Positions 54,536-63,719 are shown, numbered from the stretch's first letter. The stretch: 64,000 nucleotides of DNA from Bacillus sp. FJAT-25509 (GCF_001420605.1 NZ_LJIZ01000013.1:219956-283955); one strand, 5' to 3'. Program-made: numbers and translations. Notes: generated by a model from the sequence alone, not told the origin.

Positions 54536-56032
54536 ATGAAGCAGACTCTTATTAAAGTAACTTTAACAGCTTTACTATTACTAGTTTTACCATTTAAAAC
54601 CTTTGCGGCAAGCCCTGAAGAGGATTTAACACATGCAAATTCGTTTGTAGAAAGTGCAATCCAATCTGCACAAAATGGAGATTTTAAATCTGCCGAGCAG
54701 GAATATAAAAAATTCAACGACGAATGGCTTGATAAAGAGGATGGAATAAAAAATAAGTCGATTGATGCGTATGGCAAAATCGAGGAAGCTATGGGAATGG
54801 TACAGTACAACCTAGCTCAAAAAACAGTGAATCAAAGTGCACTCGTTACTGCACTTAAAGAATTAGAAGGAGTAAATGAAAAGTTTATTTCTCATCAATT
54901 TGCTAGTTCAAAATTAAATTCAAAAAGTACAGGTAGTGTTGAAGATTTAATTGAAATATTAAACAAAGCATTAGCAGAATTAAAAGATAACAATGTATCA
55001 GGAGCAACTTCGGAGATTGATCAATTTAGAAAATCTTGGATCAATATTGAAGGTGTTGTATTAACACAATCTCAATCAGTTTACACTGACGCTGAAAGAG
55101 ATATGGTTACTTCTTATGCAATGCTAACTGCTAAAACGCCTGATGTGAAAGCGGCTACAAAAACAATTACAGATATGCGTGATTATCTATTACCATTAGC
55201 GTCTAAAACTAGTTATACAATGCTAGATGCTATTACAATTTTACTTAGAGAAGGCTTAGAAGCATTACTAGTAGTTGTTGCATTACTAGGATTTATTAAA
55301 AAGTCAGGACAAGAAAAGAAAAGTAAGTGGATCTGGTTTGGTGTTGGAACTGGATTAGGTGTCAGTATCATTCTAGGTGTTATCGTAAACATTTTATTCT
55401 CAGCAGGTGCTTTTGGAAGTAATAACTTCTTAATTGCAGGCTGGACTGGGGTATTTGCTGCTGTCATGCTCTTATATATGAGTTACTGGTTACATAGCAA
55501 ATCTAATACGAAGCAATGGCAACAATATATTAAAACTAAGAGTGATAAGGCGTTAAATACTGGTAGCCTATTATCTTTATCAATACTTGCATTTTTAGCA
55601 GTATTTCGTGAAGGAACTGAAACCGTATTATTCTTTATTGGAATGGCATCATCAATTAAATTATCAACTTTATTAATAGGAATCGGATTAGGATTTGCAA
55701 TTTTAGCAATACTGAGCTATTTAATCTTAAAGGTTGGTCTAAAAATTCCAATGAGACCGTTTTTCCTTGTCTCAAGTATTTTAATGTTCTACTTATGTTT
55801 TAAGTTTGCAGGTATGGGAATTCATGGTTTACAACTATCAGGATTACTTCCAGCGACGCAAGCTCCTATTCCAACAATTGATTTCTTTGCGATATATTCA
55901 ACTTGGGAGAGCTTTATACCTCAAATAATCTTGTTATTAATAGCTTGTATTGCTGTAATTTATAATAGATTCTCAAATAAAAACAATAAAAAAAGTAGTA
56001 AAAATTCAGGGGGAACGAAAAATGTTATCTAA
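54536..56032 (+). CDS. efeU: FTR1/EfeU-type high-affinity iron permease
   Basis: 498 residues. A signal peptide (about 1-24, ending FAAS) precedes an extracytoplasmic helical domain (about 25-220) that contains two copies of a W-centred motif (FNDEWLDKEDGIKNKS and FRKSWINIEGVVLTQS). Seven membrane spans follow, with the two iron-binding motifs REGLE and REGTE. It resembles B. subtilis YwbL/EfeU. The usual partners EfeO (YwbM) and EfeB (YwbN) are absent; a small lipoprotein gene overlaps its end by 11 bp. A perfect Fur box indicates iron repression. Confidence 0.9.
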   Translation: MKQTLIKVTLTALLLLVLPFKTFAASPEEDLTHANSFVESAIQSAQNGDFKSAEQEYKKFNDEWLDKEDGIKNKSIDAYGKIEEAMGMVQYNLAQKTVNQSALVTALKELEGVNEKFISHQFASSKLNSKSTGSVEDLIEILNKALAELKDNNVSGATSEIDQFRKSWINIEGVVLTQSQSVYTDAERDMVTSYAMLTAKTPDVKAATKTITDMRDYLLPLASKTSYTMLDAITILLREGLEALLVVVALLGFIKKSGQEKKSKWIWFGVGTGLGVSIILGVIVNILFSAGAFGSNNFLIAGWTGVFAAVMLLYMSYWLHSKSNTKQWQQYIKTKSDKALNTGSLLSLSILAFLAVFREGTETVLFFIGMASSIKLSTLLIGIGLGFAILAILSYLILKVGLKIPMRPFFLVSSILMFYLCFKFAGMGIHGLQLSGLLPATQAPIPTIDFFAIYSTWESFIPQIILLLIACIAVIYNRFSNKNNKKSSKNSGGTKNVI

Positions 56033-56396
56033 TAAAAAACTAGTCGCAGCAATGGCTTTAGGACTATCTTTAACTTTATCTGCATGTGGAACGAAAACAG
56101 ACGATGCCATTAAAACTGGTTCTGATGATATGATCAAAACGATTTCAGAATTAAAAACACAAATTTCGAATAATGATGAAGCAAAGGCAAAAGATAGCGG
56201 AGAATCTCTTGAAAAATCATGGGAAAAATTCGAAGACTCAGTAAAAGATAAAGACAAATCACTTTATGAAAAAGTTGAAACGCCACTCCATATTATTGAA
56301 GCAGGAGTAAAGGTATCTCCATTGAATGCAGATACACTTAACCAGGCTGGTGACGAGTTGGAAAGTGTATTAAAAGAAGTTAAAGATCTAAAATAA
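56022..56396 (+). CDS. Small lipoprotein coupled to the FTR1 permease
   Basis: 124 residues. A lipoprotein signal ends in TLSACG, followed by an acidic-lysine-rich helical domain. The segment LEKSWEKFEDSVKDKDKSLYEKVE resembles both W-centred motifs in the ectodomain of the permease encoded just upstream. It is not an EfeO with cupredoxin and M75 domains; it could be a minimal surface iron-binding or docking subunit. ATG overlaps the permease 3' end, with SD gggggaac. Confidence 0.82.
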   Translation: MLSNKKLVAAMALGLSLTLSACGTKTDDAIKTGSDDMIKTISELKTQISNNDEAKAKDSGESLEKSWEKFEDSVKDKDKSLYEKVETPLHIIEAGVKVSPLNADTLNQAGDELESVLKEVKDLK

Positions 56397-56429
56397 TAAA
56401 GATATAATCACTCATTGTTTTCTAAAAAG

Positions 56430-56460
56430 CCTACATCGAATTTTCTTTGTGGGTTTTTTC
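56430..56460 (+). terminator. Terminator of the FTR1 operon
   Basis: CCTACA/TGTGGG short stem (one G-T pair) with a 12-nt loop and TTTTTT. Confidence 0.6.
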
Positions 56461-56557
56461 TTGCTTTTTTTGCTCGATTTTGGGAATTTTTTCTTAGGTA
56501 AACCTTTTCATAAAAGTAGGTAGACAATTAACTTGACTTAATTTAAGATAAAGATAT

Positions 56558-56572
56558 TGATAAGGATTATCA
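56558..56572. promoter_or_regulatory. Fur box upstream of feoAB
   Basis: TGATAAGGATTATCA matches the 7-1-7 Fur box with one mismatch; over the 19-bp form 17 positions match. TTGACT at 56533 may be the -35. Confidence 0.85.
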
Positions 56573-56619
56573 TTATTAATTGTTTATATATAATAAGTTT
56601 CGATCCGGGGGAATCACTT

Positions 56620-56850
56620 ATGTTACTTTCAGAATTAAAAAAAGGCGAAAAAGCAAAAATAACGGACTTGTCATCACTAGGTGAGGCAGTGAAGAGACGT
56701 CTTTTAGATCTAGGGATAAGTGAAGGGGCTATGGTCTGCTTACAATGTACAATGCCGTTCAAAGGGCCTTGTATGATTGAAAATTGCGGACAATCACTTG
56801 GCATTCGATTTCATGATGCATCTGGGATAAAGGTAGAAAAAATATGTTAA
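56620..56850 (+). CDS. feoA: FeoA, ferrous iron transport accessory protein
   Basis: 76-residue SH3-like FeoA domain (LSELKKGEKAKITDLSSLG, RLLDLGISEGAMV, SLGIRFHDASGIKVEKI), which interacts with FeoB. ATG 56620 is preceded by SD gggggaa. An upstream in-frame ATG lies inside the Fur box and is rejected. It overlaps feoB by 7 bp. Confidence 0.93.
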   Translation: MLLSELKKGEKAKITDLSSLGEAVKRRLLDLGISEGAMVCLQCTMPFKGPCMIENCGQSLGIRFHDASGIKVEKIC

Positions 56851-58844
56851 ATATAGCGCTTATTGGAAATCCAAATACAGGAAAAACTTCTCTATTTAAT
56901 AATTTAACAGGTACATACCAATATGTAGGAAATTGGAGTGGGGTTACCGTTGAAAAAAAGGTAGGGACTATAAAAAATAAACTTGGAAATCTAATTGATT
57001 TACCAGGTATCTATTCTCTGAGCCCTCTTTCAAAAGATGAGGCCGTTGTTTCACATTTTTTTGTAAATGAAACATTTGATGGGATGATTAATATTGTTGA
57101 CGCTGCTCAATTAGAGAGAAATTTAATGCTCACTCTTCAACTTCTAGAGTTTAATAAATCAATGATTATTGGTCTAAATATGGTTGATGTTGCTAAAAGG
57201 AGAGGAATTTCAATTGATCCTTCTAGTATCTCAAAGATATTAAAAGTACCAGTTATTCCAATTGATGCTAGGTCGGGTAAGGGAACAGACGAAGTAAATG
57301 AAGTATTAGCGACAATTCCTCAATCTGAAGTTGAGTTTGAAATTGATTATGGAAAAATTGTTGAAGATGGTATTAAAAATATTATGACATTATTACCTAC
57401 AACTTTATCTATTCCTAAAAGATGGACTGCAATACAAATCTTAGAGGGGAATAAAGAGGTAATCGAATTTATAGCTTCATCCTACGATTTTAGTAAAATT
57501 GACCAAGTAATTAAAATAACAGCGGAACAATTAAACAGTGAACAAGGTGTAGCACCTTCAAAATGGATTTATTCTGTAAGAAAAGAAATGATTTCAAATT
57601 TAATTGGTAGTTCGGTAGAGAAAGAATCGAATGAAGCAGTTACATTAACTGATCGCATTGATCGATTTGTGACACACCCAATTTTGGGTATTCCTATTTT
57701 CTTAGTAACAATGTTTTTAATGTTTAAGCTTACTTTCGATTGGTTAGGGTTACCCTTATCCGACGCATTAGATGGTTTTTTATCAGGACCTGTAACAGAC
57801 TGGCTTACTAACGGCTTAAATGCAATTCATGCATCTGATTTTATCAAAGCAGTTATTCTTGATGGAATTGTTGCCGGTGTTGGTGGAGTTTTAGTCTTTG
57901 TTCCACAAATTTTTATTTTGTTTTTACTAATATCATTCCTTGAAGATTTTGGATATATGTCTCGCGCAGCTTTAGTAATGGATCGTTCGATGGAGATGGT
58001 TGGTTTAACCGGAAAGGCATTTATTCCAATGATTATAGGATTTGGTTGTAATGTACCTGGGGTTATGGCCGCTAGAACAATAGAACAGCCTAGAGAGAGA
58101 CTACTCACGATTTTGTTAACACCATTAATGTCTTGTTCGGCGCGATTACCAGTATACGCACTATTCGTTGGAGCGTTTTTTGCGAAAAATCAAGCAATAG
58201 TTGTTTTTTCACTGTATATACTTGGAATCGTAGTTGCATTAATATTAGCTAAGGTTTTTTCATCTACTATATTAAAAGGTGAGTTTTCATTATTTGTCGT
58301 AGAACTTCCACCATACCGTATGCCACAAGGTAAAGCTTTGTTTAGAAGCACATGGGACAAAGGGAAGGGCTTTATTCGAAAAGCTGGTACGTTTATTTTT
58401 GGTGGTTCTGTAGCTATATGGTTATTATCTTATATGGGACCAAGTGGTTTCGGTGTTTCGATGGATGATAGCTTTTTAGCAATGATTGGGGGTATACTTA
58501 CACCAATACTTGCACCTTTAGGATTTGGTACATGGCAAGCAGGTGCTTCTTTACTAACAGGGTTTTTAGCTAAAGAGGTTGTCGTATCTGCTATGAATAT
58601 TATCTATCACGTGCCAAATGCACATTCTTTACAAGGAATACTGTCAACACAGTTTTCTGCACTTTCCGCATTTAGCTTTATGGTTTTTGTCTTATTGTAT
58701 GTACCATGTCTAGCAACAGTTGCGACAATTCGTAAAGAGACAGGTTCAGCTAAATGGACATATTTCTCAGTTGGATATGCATTAGTTATTGCATATATAT
58801 TAGCATTAATTATCTATCAAATTGGAAGTCTCTTAGGCTACTAG
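56844..58844 (+). CDS. feoB: FeoB, ferrous iron permease with GTPase domain
   Basis: 666 residues. The N-terminal G domain has G1 GNPNTGKTS (residues 7-15), G3 DLPGIYSL, and G4 NMVD. A helical spacer follows, then a polytopic membrane domain with the two Gate motifs (FVPQIFILFLLISFLEDFGYMSRAA and the later LASTILKGEF-type region) and the conserved cysteine in IGFGCNVPGVMA. It imports Fe2+. ATG 56844 overlaps feoA. A Fur box controls the operon. Confidence 0.97.
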   Translation: MLNIALIGNPNTGKTSLFNNLTGTYQYVGNWSGVTVEKKVGTIKNKLGNLIDLPGIYSLSPLSKDEAVVSHFFVNETFDGMINIVDAAQLERNLMLTLQLLEFNKSMIIGLNMVDVAKRRGISIDPSSISKILKVPVIPIDARSGKGTDEVNEVLATIPQSEVEFEIDYGKIVEDGIKNIMTLLPTTLSIPKRWTAIQILEGNKEVIEFIASSYDFSKIDQVIKITAEQLNSEQGVAPSKWIYSVRKEMISNLIGSSVEKESNEAVTLTDRIDRFVTHPILGIPIFLVTMFLMFKLTFDWLGLPLSDALDGFLSGPVTDWLTNGLNAIHASDFIKAVILDGIVAGVGGVLVFVPQIFILFLLISFLEDFGYMSRAALVMDRSMEMVGLTGKAFIPMIIGFGCNVPGVMAARTIEQPRERLLTILLTPLMSCSARLPVYALFVGAFFAKNQAIVVFSLYILGIVVALILAKVFSSTILKGEFSLFVVELPPYRMPQGKALFRSTWDKGKGFIRKAGTFIFGGSVAIWLLSYMGPSGFGVSMDDSFLAMIGGILTPILAPLGFGTWQAGASLLTGFLAKEVVVSAMNIIYHVPNAHSLQGILSTQFSALSAFSFMVFVLLYVPCLATVATIRKETGSAKWTYFSVGYALVIAYILALIIYQIGSLLGY

Positions 58845-58862
58845 AGAAAGGGGTATCTACTT

Positions 58863-59018
58863 ATGATTGTCAATATTATAATAGGAGCTCTTATTTTTGG
58901 ATATGCAGGGTGGACACTTTTACGATATATAAAGAAAACGAAAAAAGGTAAATGTGGCTCTTGCTCGATCGCAAAAACTTGTAGTTCAAATTGTGATACA
59001 GTTAATTATTCAAAATAG
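58863..59018 (+). CDS. FeoB-associated Cys-rich membrane peptide
   Basis: 51 residues, shorter than most gene finders accept. It has one N-terminal membrane span (IIIGALIFGYAGWTLL), a basic stretch (KKTKKGK) and a tail with four cysteines (CGSCSIAKTCSSNC). This is the pattern of the small FeoB-associated proteins that follow feoB in Firmicutes and may replace FeoC. SD aaagggg lies 9 nt before the ATG, 18 bp after feoB. Confidence 0.9.
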   Translation: MIVNIIIGALIFGYAGWTLLRYIKKTKKGKCGSCSIAKTCSSNCDTVNYSK

Positions 59019-59130
59019 CAATATGGTTTTCTTTAAAGACAAAATTTAAAGGAATCAGTCTAAATACTTGAATAAATTTAGAGGATTAATTAAGATGATA
59101 AAGTAATTAAAGTAAATAATTGAATAGTAC

Positions 59131-59222
59131 TAGGGGTGCCGTAAATGGTCGGCTGAGATTAAGACACAGGTAGTCTTTGACCCTTTAACCTGATCTGGAT
59201 AATGCCAGCGTAGGAAAGTGAA
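59131..59222 (+). ncRNA. TPP riboswitch (THI element)
   Basis: The conserved blocks GGGGTGCC, GGCTGAGATTAAGAC, ACCCTTTAACCTGATCTGG and AATGCCAGCGTAGGAAAG are in the right order and spacing. Thiamin pyrophosphate binding should favour the terminator at 59265 and shut off thiD-cytX-thiM-thiE. Confidence 0.97.
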
Positions 59223-59264
59223 CGGTAGAATACATTTTTTGTATTCATAACATTGATTTGTTCG

Positions 59265-59296
59265 AGCACAAGTCCTTATGGGATTTGTGCTTTTTT
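59265..59296 (+). terminator. TPP-riboswitch-controlled terminator
   Basis: AGCACAAGTCC/GGATTTGTGCT (one G-T pair) with a 5-nt loop and six T, 43 nt after the aptamer. Confidence 0.92.
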
Positions 59297-59368
59297 GTAT
59301 TTAAAATCAAGTTTCATCTTCTATCTGTAAGATCAAAGAGTTCTATTCATGAAATAGGGGGAAGAAAA

Positions 59369-60175
59369 TTGAAAAAAGTATTAACGATAGCCGGCTCTGA
59401 TTCAAGTGGTGGTGCAGGTATTCAAGCGGATTTAAAGACATTTTCAGCTCATCATGTTTTTGGAATGAGTGTAATTACAGCTGTAACAGCTCAAAATACG
59501 CAAGGAGTGTTCGCTGTACAAGATATGACACCAGAGATTATTGCTAGTCAGTTAGATGCAATTTTTACTGATATAGAAGTAGATGCTGTAAAAATTGGAA
59601 TGGTATCTCAAATAGAGACGATTAAAGTAATTGCTGAGAAACTTAAGCAATATAAACCAAAGCAAATCGTAGTTGATCCAGTTATGGTTTCAAAAAGTGG
59701 ATTTGACTTATTAAGTCCAGATGCAAAGGAAGCTTTAATTCAAGAACTCATTCCTTTAGCAACTGTAATTACGCCAAATCTTCCTGAAGCAGAAGTGATT
59801 ACTGGAAGTAAAATTACAACGATTGAAGAGATGAAAGAAGCTGCTATTCAAATTCACTCATTAGGTGCAAAGAACGTCCTTGTAAAGGGTGGTCATCTAG
59901 AAGGTGAAGCGACCGATATTTGTTTTAATGGTGAGGAGTTTACAAGCTTTAACAGCGTTAGAATTAATACAATTAATACCCACGGTACAGGTTGTACTTT
60001 ATCTTCAGCGATCACATCTAATTTAGCAAATGAACTTGAATTAAATGAGGCAATTAGAGAGGCGAAAAACTATATAACATTAGCAATCCAACATTCCTTT
60101 TCAATTGGAAAAGGAGTAGGTCCTGTCCATCATTTCTACTCATTGTATGAAAAGGCAGGCGTTCAACATGTCTAA
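59369..60175 (+). CDS. thiD: Hydroxymethylpyrimidine/phosphomethylpyrimidine kinase
   Basis: 268-residue ribokinase-fold kinase that phosphorylates HMP twice for thiamin synthesis. Motifs are TIAGSDSSGGAGIQADLKTF, VDPVMVSKSG and the anion hole/catalytic Asp region NTHGTGCTLSSA. I start at TTG 59369 with SD aggggga; the longer frame back to 59258 crosses the riboswitch terminator. It overlaps cytX by 8 bp. Confidence 0.95.
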   Translation: MKKVLTIAGSDSSGGAGIQADLKTFSAHHVFGMSVITAVTAQNTQGVFAVQDMTPEIIASQLDAIFTDIEVDAVKIGMVSQIETIKVIAEKLKQYKPKQIVVDPVMVSKSGFDLLSPDAKEALIQELIPLATVITPNLPEAEVITGSKITTIEEMKEAAIQIHSLGAKNVLVKGGHLEGEATDICFNGEEFTSFNSVRINTINTHGTGCTLSSAITSNLANELELNEAIREAKNYITLAIQHSFSIGKGVGPVHHFYSLYEKAGVQHV

Positions 60176-61406
60176 GCAAAATGCAAAAATGACGAAGTGG
60201 AACTTTACAACACTTTGGTTTGGTGCGGCAGTTTCTGTAGCGGAAATTATGACTGGTGCCCTAGTAGCACCACTAGGTTTTAAGAAAGGTTTAACGGCCA
60301 TTTTAGTAGGGCATTTACTTGGAACATTATTGCTCATTTTAGGTGGAGTCATTGGTTCTCAGCAAAGATTGTCAGCAATGGAATCTACAAAAATTTCATT
60401 TGGTAGTTACGGTAGCTATTTGTTTTCGATTTTAAATGTTTTACAGTTACTAGGCTGGACGGCAATTATGATTTTAACAGGGGCTCGCTCTATCAATTTA
60501 GTTACAATAAAAGATTATAAATTCGATCACTTATGGGTTTGGTGTTTAGTAATTGGAGTATTAATCGCGATCTGGTTGTACTTTGGACAAAATGCTTCAA
60601 AAAAACTTAATAGTTTAGCCGTTTGTTTATTATTTGTTCTAACAATTGTACTGTGTTTTGTTATTTTTAAAAGTGATAAAATCTTAACTCAACCAAGCAC
60701 TACTGGATTATCTTTTGGAGAAGCAGTTGAATTATCGGTCATAATGCCACTATCGTGGATTCCATTAATTAGTGATTATACTCGATTTGCAAAGACAACA
60801 AAGGATGGAGCAATTGGTAGTTTTATAGGTTATATGTTTGGAAGCTCTTGGATGTATATTATTGGGCTAGGCGCAGCACTGGCATTTAATGAAGTAGACC
60901 CGGTTGCTGTTTTAATGAGTGCAAATCTGGGATTATTTGCGGTTGGTATCGTCGTCCTAGCGACTGTTACAACAACATTCATGGATGCTTATTCTGCCGG
61001 AATATCAGTTACAACCATTTTTCCAAAACTAAATGGAAAACATATAGCCCTTATCGTTACAGCTATAGGAACATTATTAGCCGTTATTTTCCCAATTGAA
61101 AAGTATGAAGGATTTTTATATACAATTGGTTCATTTTTTGCGCCGCTATATGCAATTTTATTAACGGACTATTTTATCCTAAAAAGAACAAGTATAAGTA
61201 AATCGTTGAAAATTGATTGGATTGCGGTTATTACATGGATTTTAGGAGTTTTTATTTATCGTAAGTTTGTACAATTAGATTTCTTCCTTGGGGCTACTGT
61301 ACCAAGTATGATTTTAATTTGTGTCATTTATATAGTTGTTCAGTTTGTTATTAATAAGCTTGTTCCAAAGCAAATCGGGGGAGAAAAAAATGTTAACTAT
61401 GAATGA
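60168..61406 (+). CDS. cytX: CytX, putative hydroxymethylpyrimidine transporter (NCS1)
   Basis: 412 residues, about 12 spans, nucleobase:cation symporter-1 family. It begins MTKWNFTTLWFGAAVSVAEIMTGALVAPLGF, and SWIPLISDYTRFAK is a family signature. Its place between thiD and thiM behind a TPP riboswitch fits the CytX role in HMP uptake; this is inference from context. ATG 60168 overlaps the thiD stop, and the 3' end overlaps thiM by 17 bp. Confidence 0.9.
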   Translation: MSKQNAKMTKWNFTTLWFGAAVSVAEIMTGALVAPLGFKKGLTAILVGHLLGTLLLILGGVIGSQQRLSAMESTKISFGSYGSYLFSILNVLQLLGWTAIMILTGARSINLVTIKDYKFDHLWVWCLVIGVLIAIWLYFGQNASKKLNSLAVCLLFVLTIVLCFVIFKSDKILTQPSTTGLSFGEAVELSVIMPLSWIPLISDYTRFAKTTKDGAIGSFIGYMFGSSWMYIIGLGAALAFNEVDPVAVLMSANLGLFAVGIVVLATVTTTFMDAYSAGISVTTIFPKLNGKHIALIVTAIGTLLAVIFPIEKYEGFLYTIGSFFAPLYAILLTDYFILKRTSISKSLKIDWIAVITWILGVFIYRKFVQLDFFLGATVPSMILICVIYIVVQFVINKLVPKQIGGEKNVNYE

Positions 61407-62202
61407 AATGAGTCAAATTCTTGAAAGCGTGAAAGAGAAAAAGCCTTTAGTTCATCACATTACAAATTATGTAACTGTAAATGATTGTGCAAATATGGTG
61501 TTAGCTCTAGGTGGATCACCAGTTATGGCAGATGATTTAGCCGAAGTAGAAGAAATGGTATCTTTTGCATCAGCTCTTGTTATTAATATTGGAACATTAA
61601 ATGAAAGAACAATCCAATCAATGATTAAAGCTGGTAAAAAAGCTAATCAATTAGGCGTACCAGTTATATTAGATCCTGTTGGTGTAGGAGCAACTACTTT
61701 ACGTACAGAAACGACTGCTAAATTATTGAAAGAAGTACGTTTTGCAGTAGTTCGTGGAAATATGTCAGAAATTAAAATGATTGCTGGCTTAAATGTTCAA
61801 ATTAAAGGTGTGGATTCTGTAGCTGGTGAAGAAGACGGCGTTGAAATTGCGAAATCTCTATCAGCGAAATTAGGCTCAGTAGTTGCAATTACAGGTGCAG
61901 TAGATATTATTGCAGAACAGGACCGAGTATGTACCATTTCAAATGGAGATAAAATGCTAGCTGATGTAACTGGAACTGGATGTATGAGTACATCACTAAT
62001 TGGAACTTATGCTGGTGCAACGACTGATTATTTCCTTGCAGCTGTTTCCGGTATTACTACGATGGGACTATGTGGAGAGCTTGCTAAGGCTCGCCTAACT
62101 GAAGGGCAAGGAATCGGTACATTTAAAATAAACTTATTTGATGAAGTATCTAAAGCTTCTGTTGATACACTTCTAACGGGAGGAAAAATCGAATGGCTAT
62201 AA
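61390..62202 (+). CDS. thiM: Hydroxyethylthiazole kinase
   Basis: 270 residues, ribokinase fold. It phosphorylates the thiazole moiety for salvage. Motifs are PLVHHITNYVTVNDCANMVLALGGSPVMADD, LDPVGVGAT and DVTGTGCMSTSLIG with the catalytic Cys. ATG 61390 follows SD ggggga. An upstream extension in frame overlaps cytX further and lacks an SD. Confidence 0.96.
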   Translation: MLTMNEMSQILESVKEKKPLVHHITNYVTVNDCANMVLALGGSPVMADDLAEVEEMVSFASALVINIGTLNERTIQSMIKAGKKANQLGVPVILDPVGVGATTLRTETTAKLLKEVRFAVVRGNMSEIKMIAGLNVQIKGVDSVAGEEDGVEIAKSLSAKLGSVVAITGAVDIIAEQDRVCTISNGDKMLADVTGTGCMSTSLIGTYAGATTDYFLAAVSGITTMGLCGELAKARLTEGQGIGTFKINLFDEVSKASVDTLLTGGKIEWL

Positions 62203-62831
62203 CAAAAAGTAAAATAGATTATAAGCTTTATTTAGTAACTGACAGAGATGTATTAGGATCAAGAGATTTAGTTCAATCTATTGAGGAAGCAATTAAAGGT
62301 GGAACAACAATCGTACAAATAAGAGAAAAAAATTGTAGTAGTCTAGATTTTTACAAAATTGCTTTGCAAGTAAAAGAAGTAACTTCAAAATATAATGTTC
62401 CATTGATTATTAATGACCGTTTAGATATCGCTTTGGCGATACAGGCTGATGGATTGCATATCGGTCAAGAAGACTTACCTTTAACTGTAGCTAGACAGAT
62501 TGTTGGAGAAGATATGATTATTGGTGTATCTGCATCAACATTAGAAGAAGCAATGATTGCACAGGAACAAGGTGCGGATTATGTTGGAATTGGTTCAGTG
62601 TATCCGACGAGTACAAAACTAGATGCAAAATATTTAGCACGAGATGAGTTACGAAGAATACGTGAGGCAGTAAAAATTCCAATCGTAGGCATCGGTGGAA
62701 TTAATGAAAAAAACGTTTCTGAATTAATGGAAACAGATATTGATGGTGTTGCAATTGTTTCTGCGATCTTAGGGAAAGAAGATATAAAATCGGCTGCTGA
62801 GCATTTGAGTATGTTGGTTAATAAAAAATAA
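62193..62831 (+). CDS. thiE: Thiamin-phosphate synthase
   Basis: 212-residue TIM barrel that joins HMP-PP and thiazole phosphate. Motifs are LYLVTDRDVLGSRD, TIVQIREKN, LIINDRLDIAL, GLHIGQEDLP, YVGIGSVYPTSTK and VGIGGIN. It overlaps thiM by 10 bp and ends the operon. thiC, thiG and thiF are not in this window, so the cluster encodes precursor salvage and coupling. Confidence 0.96.
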   Translation: MAITKSKIDYKLYLVTDRDVLGSRDLVQSIEEAIKGGTTIVQIREKNCSSLDFYKIALQVKEVTSKYNVPLIINDRLDIALAIQADGLHIGQEDLPLTVARQIVGEDMIIGVSASTLEEAMIAQEQGADYVGIGSVYPTSTKLDAKYLARDELRRIREAVKIPIVGIGGINEKNVSELMETDIDGVAIVSAILGKEDIKSAAEHLSMLVNKK

Positions 62832-62841
62832 ATTTGTATCT

Positions 62842-62886
62842 GGGTATCTATTACATCGTTATTTGATGGATAGGTGCCCTTTTTTA
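62842..62886 (+). terminator. Intrinsic terminator of the thi operon
   Basis: GGGTATCTAT-TA-CATC pairs with GATG-G-ATAGGTGCCC, then TTTTTT. Confidence 0.85.
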
Positions 62887-62982
62887 TATAAAAGTATGTA
62901 TTATGGGGAGATATATTAAAATGTGAAAAAATTCACAAATTATTCAATTATATCCCAGCCTTGTAACGATGTTTTCAGGTAA

Positions 62983-63347
62983 AATCTTTCAAAGAGTACA
63001 GCTCCTGGGGTAAGTGGAAAGGGGATAGTAGGTCATGCAGGGATCGTGATTGATTCTAAAACTGTGTTGCATATTGCTGGACCGAACAAAATAATAAAAA
63101 TATACCTTATGATTTAAACTTTACTCCAAATCCAACTAATATTAAAAAAACTTATTGTAGTGAATTAGTATGGTATTCGTATTACAAAGCAGGTTTTGAA
63201 TATAAAAAGCCTAGTACTTTATCAATGGGAGGTGGAGTTTTTAAAACAGTTTGGCAGCGTCCTTCAATTATCAAACCATACGACTTCTTAAATAACTTAG
63301 CTTTATCGTATAATAACTTTCATATTGTAAAAACATTTAATTGGTAA
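62983..63347 (+). pseudogene. Decayed YiiX/YebB-like (NlpC/P60-related) hydrolase
   Basis: Two pieces of one protein lie in different frames. The left part (from 62983) reads KSTAPGVSGKGIVGHAGIVI and VLHIAGPNK, with the conserved histidine in GHAGIV. It then hits a stop near 63117. The right part, in another frame, reads IPYDLNFTPNPTNIKKTYCSELVWYSYYKAGF and runs to the stop at 63347, with the conserved cysteine in YCSELV. The helical stretch that normally joins them is missing, so the gene has lost its 5' end and an internal segment. Intact relatives are permuted papain-fold hydrolases. Confidence 0.75.
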
Positions 63348-63370
63348 AAAGGAGGTCGCCTCCTTTTTTT
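63346..63370. terminator. Terminator overlapping the pseudogene stop
   Basis: AAAAAGGAGG/CCTCCTTTTT with a 3-nt loop and a T-run. A-run on the left lets it also serve the minus-strand gene. Confidence 0.85.
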
Positions 63371-63719
63371 AAGGGGTTTTACCTTTTATTTTTTCATATT
63401 CTCTAGCACTATATTCAACCCCATGTAAAATATAATAATCCAATTTTACTTTATTTTTTTGGTGGTCTTTATAATAATAATAAGTTCCCTGATCACCCAG
63501 TATTTCAACACAAACAAACCACTTTTTGTCTCCTTTTGCTTTAATCCAATCATAGACGGGTTTACTCACTTTAATATCTTTTTTAGCAACCCCTTTTTCT
63601 GTCACAAGATAATCTTCTACAGTATCCTTAGTTAAATCTAATTTAATATTTATATACAAATAAGAACTGATCACTTCAAATGCAATAACTACAAATATAA
63701 CTACTATTTTCTTTCTCAT
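63369..63719 (-). CDS. DUF3139 domain protein
   Basis: 116 residues. One N-terminal membrane anchor or uncleaved signal (about 3-24) is followed by a small extracytoplasmic domain with the DUF3139 pattern VEDYLVTEKGVAKKDIKVSKPVYDWIKAK, then KWFVCVEILGDQGTYYYY. The function of the family is unknown. SD aaggaggt is strong. Confidence 0.82.
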   Translation of the reverse strand: MRKKIVVIFVVIAFEVISSYLYINIKLDLTKDTVEDYLVTEKGVAKKDIKVSKPVYDWIKAKGDKKWFVCVEILGDQGTYYYYKDHQKNKVKLDYYILHGVEYSAREYEKIKGKTP

